Of a stretch of DNA of 64,000 nt, positions 12,637-24,346 are shown piece after piece. The stretch's first letter is position 1, and every line of letters begins with the position of its first letter. The stretch lies in the NCBI GenBank assembly GCA_032164245.1, contig JAVMKO010000003.1:86782390-86846389 (forward strand), read 5' to 3'. Under the pieces are notes generated by a model. That model made no database searches, was not told the origin of the DNA, and saw only the letters and a program-made list of their open reading frames with translations. This DNA comes from Sternotherus odoratus (lineage: Eukaryota; Chordata; Testudines; Kinosternidae). The translations under genes and the position numbers were made by a program.

Positions 12637-12912
12637 TTAGGCCAGGTGTACACTAAAAATGTACATCAGTATAACTATGTCATTCAGGGGTGTGAAAAAT
12701 CCATATCCTTGAGAGGCGCCATTAGACCAACGTAGCCCCTAGTGTGTACAGTGCTATGTCGATGGGAGGGCTTCTCCCCTTAACATAGTTACTGCTTCTC
12801 ACAGAGGTGAGTTAACTGTGCTGATCAGAGGTCTTCTGCCGGCATTGTAGCATCTTCACTGAAGCTCTACAGTAGCCATGCTGCACCGTTCTAAGTGTAG
12901 GCCTGCCCTCAG
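12637..12912. mobile_element. Harbinger-like MITE, diverged
   Basis: The ends GGCCAGGTGTACACTA and TAAGTGTAGGCCTGCC are inverted and flanked by TTA and TCA. The interior (TCAGTATAACTATGTC, TGTACAGTGCTATGTCG) matches the outer element at 9450. Confidence 0.7.
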
Positions 12913-14106
12913 GCTCCAATAAAAGAATATGCCCCTTAGAGATCAAATGGGAGTTTCAAAAGTGGTTACCATTCAACATTCTGTTCTCACTGAAGTAAAT
13001 GGAAGCTTTACCACTGACTTCAGTAGGAGGAGTTAGACCAATGAATGCTTTTTGAAAATCCCACTCCCAATGATCCAATTAAAAACTATGTCTAGTTTAC
13101 ATCTTAGCCTAGCGAAGTTATGTCAGAAGAAACCAAACCTATATTCCCCCGTTTGTCTGCTGCTACAGTAATGCCATTCAGTGTTCAGGATGGAAAAAGC
13201 TTAGAGGAAGAAAGAATTGCTGTGTACACTTGGCAGTGATGACCTGTTTTAGCATGTGGTTTTGTATAGACCTTACTATGATCTCACCCGCTAATGCCTG
13301 TAATGGAAGGGGATTTTGTGTTCTGCTTTTCGCCTCTATAATCATCATGTCATATAATGACAATAAACTGATGCTTAAGGAATGATTTGATCCCCCTGCT
13401 CAATACCCTAATGCACCAATCCCATTGGAGGCATTAAATGACTTTTAATCACCTTCACTCAGACTTAATGCAGGCTTTCCTATAAATACTTGCACAATAT
13501 TGTGCTGATTTTCACTTGGAGCTATGGGTGCTCAGCCCTTCTGAAAATCAGACCAATACTAAGAATACAGAACTGTTTTCATAATTGTATAATACAGATT
13601 TTCATTTAATTAGATCTCGGCATTGTGTTAATTATCTGTGTTCAGATTCCAATAATCCTCTTTTAAATACGCTTTAAAGAACCTTACTGGTCACTGTTCA
13701 GTAATTGGTAGAGCCAATAAAGCAGTCAATTGAATCTGAGCATCCATCCATCTTTCTACCTATTCATCCATGTATAATCTGGTTGTTTTTAATCCTAACT
13801 CACAGAGAAAAGCTTTCTTCACCCCTGTGAACAAATTAGTTTTGATCACATTGGGATGAAAGATTTGTTGTGGTTTTACAATAATTTCACTATGCTGTGT
13901 TGGCTCCTGATTGTAGGACCGTACAGTCCGGGCCAAATTCTAATCTGTGTGTGGTGTGCAGCGCTCCTTATCTTAAATAATCAGATACTGCTTTTCTTCT
14001 CTTGAGATACATAAAGTACTGCACAAACATCTTGCATCAGCAGGGAGCAAGGCATAGTTCCAAAGAAAATAAAAATCTAATCTTTTGACAATTTATACTA
14101 TTTCTC
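12913..14106. other. No gene or clear repeat seen
   Basis: Ordinary AT-rich sequence without recognisable motifs. Confidence 0.55.
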
Positions 14107-14312
14107 ATTAGACATGGGGGAGGGATAGCTCAGTGGTTTGAGCATTGGCCTGCTAAACCCAGGGTTGTGAGTTCAATCCTTGAGGGGGCCATTTAGGGAT
14201 CTGGGGCAAAAAAAAAAAAATCTGTCAGGGGACAGTACTTGATCCTGCTAGTGTAGGCAGGGGACTGGACTCGATGACCTTCAAGGTCTTTCCAATTCTA
14301 GGAGATTGGTAT
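14107..14312 (+). repeat. Cry-type tRNA-derived SINE
   Basis: A tRNA-like head contains box A (ATAGCTCAGTGGTTTGAGC) and box B (GGTTGTGAGTTCAATCC). The body reads GGGGGCCATTTAGGGATCTG, and the tail carries GGACTCGATGACCTTCAAGG with TCCAATTCTA. This is the arrangement of the SINE found in hidden-necked turtles. An A run separates the parts and a TTTA microsatellite follows at 14316. It is a SINE, not a working tRNA gene. Confidence 0.85.
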
Positions 14313-14989
14313 ATCTCCATTTATTTATTTATTTATTTATATAGACATGTGCTTAGTGTCCCATTTAAAAATTTCCCATTTAGTTTAAGGAATCCTATAA
14401 CCATAATAGGAAATAAATCTGCCACAATTTAAAAGCAAACATGGGTTGAAATCAGAATCAGGCCAACTAAATTAAAAAATAGTAAGCCATATTTTTATTT
14501 TGGATAATATTTTAGCCTGCCTTCTAGGAGACAAAGGAAACATAAATTAGTTTGTAGCAGACGGGGGAAGTTAAAGTAAATGACAAATGGAATGTTTCAT
14601 TCTTCTTTGACAGTTTGCCCTATATCATTTGATATTTTTATTTCTCTATTTTAAATATAGTTCCTGTTTGCAGTCCAATTCATCATATTGATGTAATATT
14701 CTTTATTAATTTTAATTAATGATATATTTGTAGGTGAGAGTTTGTCCCTTGTAAATGAATAGATACATACCCAAAAGTCAATGGGATTTCAACCTATTTG
14801 TTTATGAAGCATTTAGTACTATGAGGCCCCAACTTGCTTGGCCTTTTGGAGCTACCATAATATTGTTTGTTGTTCTTATAATTAATAAAATAATAATAGT
14901 CTATATTACTTTCATACCATAATGTGACCAGTCTCAAACAACTGAGTTCAAAACCTGGAATGCACTATTAGCGGCTATCACAACCATGC

Positions 14990-15100
14990 TCTTCAAGGCA
15001 GGGACCTTCTATTACGCTGTGTTTGTACAGTGCCTAGCACAATGGGGTTCCATACTTGCTTGGCCCCCTAGGTACTCAAATAATAAACATGATTAATAAT
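14990..15100 (+). repeat. Old LINE-like tail (CTAGCACAATGGGG type)
   Basis: GCAGGGACCTTCTATTACG, GTACAGTGCCTAGCACAATG and AATAATAAA at the end mark an old amniote LINE or SINE tail. Similar copies are at 51835-51925 and, in part, 61070-61165. Confidence 0.55.
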
Positions 15101-15511
15101 TAATATCTGGCTAGTGCAAACATTTCCATAAGCAACCTCAGTGGGGAAAAACAAAGTCTAATGAAACACAAGTTTATGATGATAGCTTAGACTTCAATAA
15201 AGAGAAATTTTGATGAACAATGTGAGTGTCAGTATGCCACCACATGATGGAATTTGGTTTTTTGGTTTGCTCTTTTAAAACCTAGGAAGTTCCACACATA
15301 CCCAAAAACAATATTAATAGAAAATTATTAAGATTTCAAAATCAAGCACTCAGAAATTAGGGAATGCCATAATTAAGGTTTTCTATCATTCTCTCTCACA
15401 CTCTCTCTCTCTCTTCCCCTTCCTCCCCCCACATGCTTTCTGCATATACATTATAAAACAGACTTTAATTACACAATCACACACTATTTTTTAAATAGGA
15501 CCTTTGCCTCA

Positions 15512-15752
15512 TTCATAGAACATAAGAATAGCCATATAGGATCAAACCAAATGTCTATCTAGCCCAGTATCCTGTGTTCCGACAGTGGCCAATGCCAGGT
15601 GCACCAGAGGGAATTAACAGAATAGGTACAGGTAATCATCAGAACAGGTAATCATCAAGTGATCCATTCCCAGCTTCTGGCAAACAGGCTAGGGACACCA
15701 TCCCTGTCCATCCTGGCTAATAGCCATTGATGGACTATCCTCCATTCATTTA
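15512..15752 (-). repeat. CR1 LINE 3' end, left part
   Basis: CATAGAACATAAGAATAGCC, AGTGGCCAATGCCAGGTGC and GGCTAGGGACACCATCCCTG are the CR1 3' end in antisense. A small TA-flanked element splits the copy at 15753-15889. Confidence 0.88.
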
Positions 15753-15889
15753 CCCTGTTTCCCCGAAAGTAAGACATCCCCCGAAAATAAGACGTACTTC
15801 CAGTTTTGCCTCTCGCTGTAATATAATGTAATGTAATTTTGGGAGCAAAAATTAATATAAGACACTGTCTTATTTTCAGGGAAACACGG
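15753..15889. mobile_element. Small TA-flanked DNA transposon (CCGAAAATAAGAC type)
   Basis: The ends CCCTGTTTCCCCGAAAGTAA and TTTTCAGGGAAACACGG are inverted repeats flanked by TA on both sides. The motif CCCCGAAAATAAGAC is repeated near the left end. The 137-bp length and absence of coding make it a non-autonomous Tc1/mariner-like element. Confidence 0.85.
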
Positions 15890-16140
15890 TATCTAGTTCT
15901 TTTTTTGAACCCTGTTATAGCCTTGGCCTTCAAAACATTCTCTGGCAAAGAGTTTCACAGATTGTCTGCGCGTTGTATGAAAAAATACTTCCTTTTGTTT
16001 GGTTTAAACCTGCTGCCTATTCATTTCATTTGGTGATCCCCCTAGTTTGTGTGTTATGAAAAGGAGTAAATAACACTTCTTTATTTACTTTCTCCACACC
16101 ATTCATGATTTTATATACCTCTATCATATCCCCTCTGCCC
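15890..16140 (-). repeat. CR1 LINE 3' end, right part
   Basis: The CR1 sequence resumes (CCTTGGCCTTCAAAACATTC, AAATACTTCCTTTTGTTTGG) after the inserted element. Confidence 0.88.
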
Positions 16141-16541
16141 AGTGCACTGAGTAAGTCTGCTCTGGTGATTAATCTGGATTGTCCAGTGAACGGGGCTTTG
16201 TCTATACTAGAATCCTTGCGTCATTTGTCACAGAAGCTGGAAAGTGTGTAGTACATGAGTAGGTTTGGTAGAATTTAATTTCTTTTTGTTTTATAATTCC
16301 AACAGGTAATCTCTATTTTTAAGCATTTCAAAATAATTTTTAGCTGTGTAAATGTTCGCAGTTGCACAGAATTGTGGGTTTTACATTTTTTTTAATCAAT
16401 TTAAATTTTCACAGTTGTAGGACATTATGGGGGGTGTCCATTTTTTAATGACAGTAGGCACCGAGATTCAAGAAGTTAAAGCTTTATAGCCATTAAGACA
16501 CAAATTGTCAACATCAAATGTCAAAATATACAAAGTAAATA

Positions 16542-18994
16542 CCATATTTTCCGGCGTATAAGACGACTGGGCGTATAAGACGACCCCCAACTTTTCCAGT
16601 TAAAATATAGAGTTTGGGATATACTCGCCGTATAAGACTACCCCTCTTCCAACGCACACCAAATAAAAATTAAAAAAACATCAGATTTGAAGGGGGTCAG
16701 GATGGTCTCAGGGTGTCTGCAATGCTCACCCTTTTCAGCAAAGAAACCCTCACATACCCAGTGAACAGACTCAAAACCAGTTACAGACAATGCCCCTGGG
16801 GAAAAGCCACCCCACTCCCAAATCAACCCCCACCAACCCCAACTCACTCCAGCCTCCACTTCCTAAATCACCCCACCTCAAGTCTCCACCCACCCCACCC
16901 CCTAACTCACTCCAGTCCACGGCCCCAAATCCCCTGCCCCACCCCACCTCCAGTCTCCACCCCCGCAACCCTCTAACTCACCCCACATCTCAAATCCCCT
17001 GCCCCAACCCCACTCACTCCACTCAAACCTCCCCCCAACTCACCCAAGGGAGGTCGCACTGGGGGGTGCCCCAGGGCTATGAGGGAGTCACTCTGGGGGT
17101 GCCCCTCCCCTAACTCGCCCCCCGGCCGCCGCCGCCTCCAACTCAGTGCCTAAGAGCCATAGTTACTAAGTGATAAACATCATTGGGTCCAGATGCAGAA
17201 ACAGCCAATCTGGGGCTGACATGTAGATGTATTTAGAAAGAGGCAGCAACAGGCTGCTGCAGTGAGTACAAACACACACGCACACTGTCTAGCAAACACA
17301 TGGCACACGCACACCTTGTATTTCTCTGAGCCCAGACTGGTGCCCTTAATTACAGGAGAAGACCAAATAGTGCTGAGTACATAGGTGCCAGTGTATGTAA
17401 CTCTGCAGAGCTGCACACACCACACATACTGGACAGGCTAAGCAGCCACCTGAAACTCCCCTAGTACCAGTAACACCAATGTCAGATCAGAAAGCCTACT
17501 TGAACCAGGAGAGCTGCCATGGGGAGTTAGAGAAAGGGGTCCTGGTGATGGGCAACATGGGGGGAGAGGATCTGGTAAGGAGGGGAGAGGATCTGGTATG
17601 GAGGGAGCACAGAGGATTGGGTGATGGGGGAGAAAGTGCACTGGGGGGCACAAAGGGTTGGGGGGCAGAGCGCAAGGAAGTCACAGAGTGGGGCGAAGGG
17701 GGATGACACAGAGAATCGGATGAGGGGGAAGGGAGAGTCCGGGTGGAGTGGAGGGGGTTGGCAGAGAGGATTGGTGAGGGGAACAGGAGAGCCTGGGGGG
17801 TGGGAAGAGGATTCGGGTGGGAAGGAGAGTCGGGGGGGGGGGGGGAAGAGCACCCCAAGAGGGGTGCAGAGGGTCTGGTGGGAGGAGCAAAGAGTCCCAG
17901 GGGAAGGCACAGATGCACAGAGGATTGGGTATGGGGGAGGGGACAGTGCCCTAGGGGAGTCACAGAGGATCAGGTTGGGAGGACGGGGGGGGGGGGGGGG
18001 GGTAGGCACAGAGGGTCAAGTGGAGGGGGAAGCCCCAAGAAGGGGCACAGAGGGTTGGGTGGAGGGGAGGACACAGAGGGTCTGTTGGGGAGGAGCGACA
18101 GAGTCCTGGGGGAAACACAGAGGCTGTGGTGAGTGGGGGGGGGGGAATCCCATGGGAGGACACAGAGTATTGGGGGAGGGGAGAGCACCCCGGGGGGGGG
18201 GGCAGAGGATGGGGGAACTACAGACTGTGGAGTGAAGAAGGGGAAGCCCCGGGCGGCACTCGAGTGATGGGCTCTGGTGAGCGTGGGCTGGGGAACTGAG
18301 GGGGTTGGGTCTGGTGACGGGGGAGCTCAGGTTCTGAAGAAGGAAAATGAGGAGTAGGGGCTCTGGAGCAGAGGGAGGGAGCCGGAGGGTGGGACCTGGC
18401 GAGGTGAAGCCCGGGGGAGGGAGATTTGCTGAGTGGGAGCGGAGGGGGGAGGAACAGAGGGGGGAGGACCGGGGGGGACGGACCAGAGAGCCGGTGAGGG
18501 GGGACGGGGGGAGCGGTGCTGACGGGGGGGGGGGGGCGGCACACGGCGAGGTCTGGTGACAGGGAAGCGAGGGGAGCCGGTGAAAGGCAGCGCGGGGGAG
18601 CCGCGGGCCCAGGGACATTTGGTGACGAGAGGCGTCGGGGCGGCCGGGTGAGGGGGGCGCCGTGGGGGGCAGGGGCAGTTACCGGACTCACGAGACTCAA
18701 ACTCCACGGAAAATTGGCGCAGCCGCGTGGGTCGCTGCGCCGCGCCCCGCCCGGGCTGCGGGCGCCTCACATACAGCCGGGACTAGCCGGAGCCAGGCGC
18801 TCCCGTCCGTGTCCCTGGTGTCATTCGCCTCGCCCCACCCCCGCGCTGAGTCCCGGGGGGGGGGGGGCAATCCCGTGCCACCGGGCGAGCGGAGCACCCG
18901 CCCTATAAGACTATACCGGGCCTATAAGACGACCCCCGACTTTTGAGACGATTTTCCGGGGTTAAAAAGTCGTCTTATACGCCGGAAAATACGG
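16542..18994. mobile_element. 2.45-kb TA-flanked DNA transposon with GC-rich cargo
   Basis: The ends CCATATTTTCCGGCGTATAA and TTATACGCCGGAAAATACGG form long inverted repeats flanked by TA. The motif GTATAAGACGAC is repeated several times inside both ends. This fits a Tc1/mariner-like element. No transposase is visible. The interior has a C-rich block (16800-17120), an ordinary-composition segment (17140-17480), a G-rich minisatellite (17525-18240) and a CpG-rich block (18250-18900). The many long frames here are composition artefacts. Confidence 0.85.
17525..18245 (+). repeat. G-rich minisatellite inside the TA-flanked element
   Basis: Degenerate units of about 40-50 bp repeat the phrases CACAGAGGATTGGGT, CACAGAGGGTTGGGTGGAG and similar, about 15 times. 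There are long G runs near 17827 and 17985. The G strand is the + strand. Confidence 0.85.
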
Positions 18995-19189
18995 TAGCCT
19001 GAAATTAAATTCTAATACATTTTCAAACAGCATTTTTCTTACTTTGCCTGTCCATAAATTTCCATTATTATTGATGGAAATATTTTTTTCATTTTTGTGT
19101 GTGTGTGGTGAAATCAGCATTTACCAACATTTACTGATAAAAATTTAGTCCTTCCAGGCCTTTGTATATAGCAAGGAATTGTAAAAAGA

Positions 19190-19665
19190 GACTGGAGATT
19201 CTCATGGTTAAGACAGTTGACTGCTGCCCTGGAGGATCAGATTCTGTCCCTCCCTCTGCCACAGAGTTCCTACAACATGATGCTGAGTAGGTCTCTTAAA
19301 CCAAACTTTTTACGGTGGTCACTATTTTGTGTGTTATTCACTTTCTGGGTTCCTGACTTGAGATCCTGGGGTCCGAATTACCGATAAGCTGAGAACTCAC
19401 AGGTGCAACTGAGGTCAATGGGAACTGTGCTTTGAACATATAAAGGGTAATGTAATGCTAAACTGAAAAATCAGGTGTTAGGCATCTCAGATCAGACACC
19501 CAAAATTTGTGGATATTCTTGACCTTAATTTTTCTGTCTCAGTTCTATATCTGTAAAATGAGGCTAATTCATCCACTCATTTTACAAGGGTGTTGTAAAG
19601 AAAAATTGGTATTTATGAAGCACCCAGATACTCTAGTGATGAGAGCCATAGGAAAGCTAATGAGG
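19190..19665 (+). repeat. MIR SINE, diverged and interrupted
   Basis: GAGATTCTCATGGTTAAG, CTCCCTCTGCCACAGAG and later TATCTGTAAAATGAGGCTAA with TTATGAAGCACCCAGATACT give the MIR order. About 150 bp of other sequence (19350-19500) separates the two halves. Confidence 0.55.
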
Positions 19666-19723
19666 AAATTAGTAATTCCATATTTAGAGTAGGGTTTGAA
19701 GAGTGTTCAGTGAATAACACATG

Positions 19724-19910
19724 GGGCCTGCATTGAATAACAAGGAGAAAACAAAATATTGAATAACTTTTCATTAAGTGAGCACCATCAACCCCATGCA
19801 CTGAATGAGGCAGGGTTGGCTATGGAAAAAAGTATGTGATCATGTAATTAAAGACTGTATCATAATGTATACTCACAAGGGGGACACTTCCTACCTTTTG
19901 AGTACTTCAA
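19724..19910 (+). repeat. Unclassified interspersed repeat, copy 1
   Basis: The phrases GTGATCATGTAATTAAAGAC and TGTATCATAATGTATAC recur in a second copy at 49655-49850 in the same orientation. I do not know the family. Confidence 0.6.
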
Positions 19911-21727
19911 TTTATAATCATAATAATATTATTTTAACCTAGTTTTCTGTGTGTAATTTTAATGTTTATATATATATATTATATATATAGTGTATATAAC
20001 ACACACTAGAAATGTTTGTTTGTTTAAAAATGCAGCTTTACCTATGTAGAGATCACAAAGCACTGTTAACAAAACATTAGTTTAAAAAATTTCCCTGCTG
20101 ACACTGACTTTTTGTTGTATTCTCTACTGCATTAACCAGGATGTTTTCCATGGCATTTTTGAGACAGTTTAAGGAAGTCTGGGGTAACTAGGCTGACACT
20201 TCTCTTGCTTGAGATAATATAGCTACTTCACTGTGAAGCACATGCTCTGGGAGTTAAAGATTTTTCCTTTTTAATGCATTACTTACGTATATATTGTGGC
20301 CTCTTAATGACCTAAATCTTAAAACAATAGCAAACTGGTACTATATGATATGAGTAGCAGCAGCAGAAATTGTTTCACAGTGAGAAAAAAAGTCTGAGAG
20401 ATGTATGTAGTTATTATATTGACCTGTATGTTATTTACAATTATAAAACTATATTATTTCTTATGATCTGTGATATCTGAGAGCCTTCTAGTTGACACAT
20501 TAAGTGACATGGCCACCATCTGTCAGACGTGGTAGAAAAAGCACGCTTTACACTTGGAATAAAATGGTTAGTAATATCCATGGGAGGGGGGAATATGTGT
20601 AAAGAAAAAATATGTAAGGCCCCAGTTCTGCACGGTACCTAAGCATGTGTATCTACGTGAGTAGTCCCATTGGCTTCAGTAGTTCTTGAATGTAGGCCCA
20701 TACTTAAATACCTTGCTGAATTGAGATATAAAATAATAAACACTTAAAACATGCAGCTCAGAAAATAAACTACATAGCATCACTTCTGCAAGGCTAATCC
20801 TTTGGGAGGGCATTTGAAGAAAGTGGCAGTATAAAGGAGTAGGGTCTGAGGTGGAGTGAGGTATTAGTTTACTATTTGATTGGATTATGGCTGTATTTTA
20901 TTAGGGATTGAGGTTCTTTGAAGTCTGTACAATCTTTTTGTGTATCTAAGTAGTGGCAGGGTGCCCAGAGCTTGTGGAAGGGCACCTTCTTCTTGTATTA
21001 TAAGTCCAAAAATAAAAATAAATAAATACCTTCTGTCAAGAGTAGGGTATCATTGATCTTCTAACAGATGAAAGAGTTCAATTTCAAAGCTGATGTGCAA
21101 TGCCAAACTCCTCTACTTCCCTAACACCTTTAGTGCCAGCATCTTCAAAAAGAGCAGGTTCATAAACCCTAACACATCAGATTTGAAAATGGATTTCTTT
21201 ATTATTATTATTAGAACTAATAATAGTTCTTATATAGCACTTTTCATCAGTACATCTCAAAATGCTTTATAAAGGAGATCAGTAAGTCTAAGAATTTTTT
21301 CCAGGCAATTAGTTGCAGACAGAACAAAAAACACAAGAACTGATTCTTCAGTTCTGCAAGAATCAAGGGCTGTTGCAGTCTGAGATTATTGTCCATCAAC
21401 TAAGTATAGATTGAGATCTAGCACTTGTTCTACCCTCATGATAGCTGGAGGACTCAGGAAAATGAGAAAATAAAAATAGAGTACAACAGATTGACCTGCT
21501 TCCCAGTTACAGACACCATTCACAGCTGTTAATTTTACTAATTTGTTTTTCTAAATCCATGGTTCTCTAATGTATTTAATTGTGCCCCTCTTCTTTGTGT
21601 CTGAAGTAGTTTATGCCCCCTTCACCACACAAGTATGTATATCAATTTAAAAAACCAATATGCATATTACAAATTGAATATGAGTCAATATTGTGCGGTG
21701 CAAAAACAGCTAATATCATTCTGAGGT
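19911..21727. other. No gene seen; one old repeat and an AT palindrome
   Basis: Holds the repeat at 20630, a TATATATATATTATATATATA-type palindrome near 19970, and a possible old LINE tail near 20880-21030 that I cannot place. Confidence 0.5.
20630..20715. repeat. Old palindromic repeat (AAGCATGTG type)
   Basis: CCCCAGTTCTGCACGGTACC, AAGCATGTGTATCTACGTGA and GAGTAGTCCCATTGGCTTCA resemble a common reptilian palindromic repeat. Other likely copies are at 46300-46445 and 57480-57575. Confidence 0.5.
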
Positions 21728-22280
21728 GAATTATCAGGGGTGTTGTATGTAAGGCACGGGAGATAATTGTCCTACTCTACTCAGCACTGGTAAGGCCTCA
21801 GCTGGAGTACTGTGTCCAGTTCTGGGTGCTACACGTTAGGAAAGATGTGGAAAATTTGGAGAATGTCCAGAGGAGAGTAACATAATGATAAAAGGTTTAG
21901 AAAATCTGAATTCTGAGGAAAAGTTAAAAAAAAATTCCATGTGTAGTCTTGAGAAAAGAAGATAATAGCCTTCAAATATACTAAATGCTGTTATAAAGTT
22001 AATTAATTGTTCTCTATGTCCACTGAAGAAGTAATGGTTAATTTGCAGCAAAGGAGATTTAGGTTATATTATTAGGAAAAACTTTCTAATTATAAGGGTA
22101 ATTAAGCTCTGGAATAAGCTTCCCAAGGATGTTGTAGAACCCTATCACTGGAGATTTTTAAGTCCAGGTAGGGCAAATGGGGATTGTCTAGGTTTCCTTG
22201 GTCCTGTCTCAGCACAGGAAGATAGACTTGATAACCAGTTAAGGTCCCTTCCAGTCTTACATTTCTATGATTCTGTCTAT
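21728..22280 (+). repeat. CR1 LINE 3' part, old copy
   Basis: In + orientation it reads GGCCTCAGCTGGAGTACTGT, CAGTTCTGGGTGCTACACG, ACTCTGGAATAAGCTTCCC-like phrases, and ends TTACATTTCTATGATTCTG. It is the 3' part of a CR1, heavily diverged with no frame. Confidence 0.85.
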
Positions 22281-22497
22281 CTACAGATATACACACAAGT
22301 ATAAACCAACCTGAGTATGAATGATCCCTCTAAAATCCTATCTAAACATGCACTATTACACCTGCACGTATTTTTCACTTATCTGTGGTCTTGTTGGTTA
22401 TCAGCATTATAACTAGCATGTAATATTTGTACCCACTCCACCTCTCAGATAAAATAGGTATTTGTGAAGCTAATGAGCATGTTATTGAGCTGATGTA

Positions 22498-22612
22498 CAT
22501 TGGCAGAGCTCAATTAATATTAATGGAACTATGGGTGAAAATTGATATGGCTTCCTTGAAGTCAATGGAGCTATGTCGATTTACACCAGCTCAAAATCTG
22601 ATGCTGTATATT
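22498..22612. repeat. Short palindromic interspersed repeat (AGATCCTCAGC type)
   Basis: TTGGCAGAGCTCAATTAATA, GAAGTCAATGGAGCTATG and CGATTTACACCAGCTCAAA match the family at 1281 and 40901. Confidence 0.5.
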
Positions 22613-23937
22613 TTAGGACAAGGCTATTAATATCATCTCTGGAATTATGTTCTTTTACCAAATATAAGTGCCAAAAGTAAAAGTGGAAAATCATATGCTT
22701 CTGATTGTTATTACACATTTCTAATATGCCCATGTTCCATAATAGCTAGGTGACCTACAACATTTAGAAATGCATTAACCCATCTGAAAGGAAGAACTTT
22801 CCACTGTTCACTACATATGTTATCTTACTCTTGTCAAATCTTGGCACTGTGATTTGTCGGGGAGTCATGGAATGAGAAGTGCTAGAGAAATCAGTGCTTC
22901 TTGCACCTCACTAAATATAGTAAGGCTTGGGCTTCGACTCCATAGCAATAAATCCTGTAACTGTAGGGTCCTCTCAAAAATGCCCTGCCTCTGTCTCCTA
23001 TAAGTAGGGCCCAACCAAATTCACAACCATGAAATTAAACCTCCCCTTTGAAATCTAGCTATTGGAGGGAAGGGAGAAGGGCAGGGCTGGGGGTGCCCCA
23101 ACCAGGAGTTCCTACTGTTCACCAGGCTCCAGCTGCCAGTCCACCGGGCTGGGGATGAACGGAACTTTCCTCTTCCCCTCTTTCTAGCTGATGTTGCTAT
23201 TTGGTGCACTGCGATGAATCCAATAGGTCCATCAGTTTACACACACAATCCTCGGCATTTAGATGAGTAGAAACAGATTAAAGTTGCTGCTGGCAATTCA
23301 TACCAGCCAAGTCCTGAAATTAGGGAACAACAGCTCTTGTCCAGTGGTGTTGAAGGTTAAAGACAGGTTCAGTAACATCAGCCTGGGCATTTGATCTCTG
23401 TCCCAACCAGATCGTCCATCAGTGCTGTAAGTGTCATTTTCATGCCCTATTCAGGTCTGAAACCTGATCAGATGTGTTCTACACTAAAGAAAATTATGCC
23501 ATGATTATAATTTAAGTAATTATGAGAATTGAATCTTTCTTTTTCTAACTGTTGCTGCTTGAATGAAAAAGGTCTTAATTATCATACATAAAAGGACATA
23601 AACGCAGTATCAAGCACTGTCAAAATCTGTTGGCTGCTCCGTACTCAGTTTCAGAGTAGTCAGCCAGGAGAAGGTGGGCTCTTTTGTGTGAAGAAACCTC
23701 CTCAGTAACTAGGGGTGGGAGAGAGCTGCCCAGGATATCTCAAGCCCAGGAATCATTTCTGCCATAGAAGATACAACAGGACTTAAGAAGCCACCACAGC
23801 CCAAGCATGCAGAAAGAGAGAATCAGGGTTCTTGGGGAACTGCTCAGGTGAGCAAGGAAGTTATGAGCCAAAGGTCCCCATTAGCAAGTCCAGAGTCCCT
23901 CTGCTTTCCATTCTCTTCCCACTACAGTGACATCACA
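22613..23937. other. No gene or clear repeat seen
   Basis: Plain sequence up to the left end of the nested stack. Confidence 0.5.
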
Positions 23938-24346
23938 TACAGTAACTCCTCCCTTAACATTTTAGTTATGTTCCTGAAAAATGTGACTTGAAGCAAAACG
24001 ATGTTAAGGGAATTCAATTTCCCCATAAGAATGAATGTAAATAGGGAGGCTTAGGTTCCAGGGAAACTTTCTTCACCAGACAAAAAGACTATATTATATA
24101 TATATCCTAGCAAAAGTACCTGGCGTTGCTTGGGGGAGGGGGGAGAGAGCTGAGCAAGTGTGGGGGCAGTTGGAGGGGGAGGGAGGAAAGAGCTGAGCGA
24201 GTGCGGGGTCCATTGGAGGGGGAAGGGGGGAGAGAGCTGAGCGAGTACGGGGGCCATTGGAGGGGGGGAGATTTAAAATTTTTTGATTCTTACCTGAGGG
24301 GGGAGAGAGCTGAGCGATTGCGGGGGCCATTGGAGGGGGGTATTAT

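Noticed and set aside
14107..14180. Possible tRNA gene
   Set aside because: Box A and B are present, but the body and tail are those of a turtle SINE and the acceptor stem is not evident.
17496..18908. Many proline- or glycine-rich reading frames
   Set aside because: All lie in the G-rich array of a TA-flanked element, overlap in up to six frames, and have no recognisable domain.
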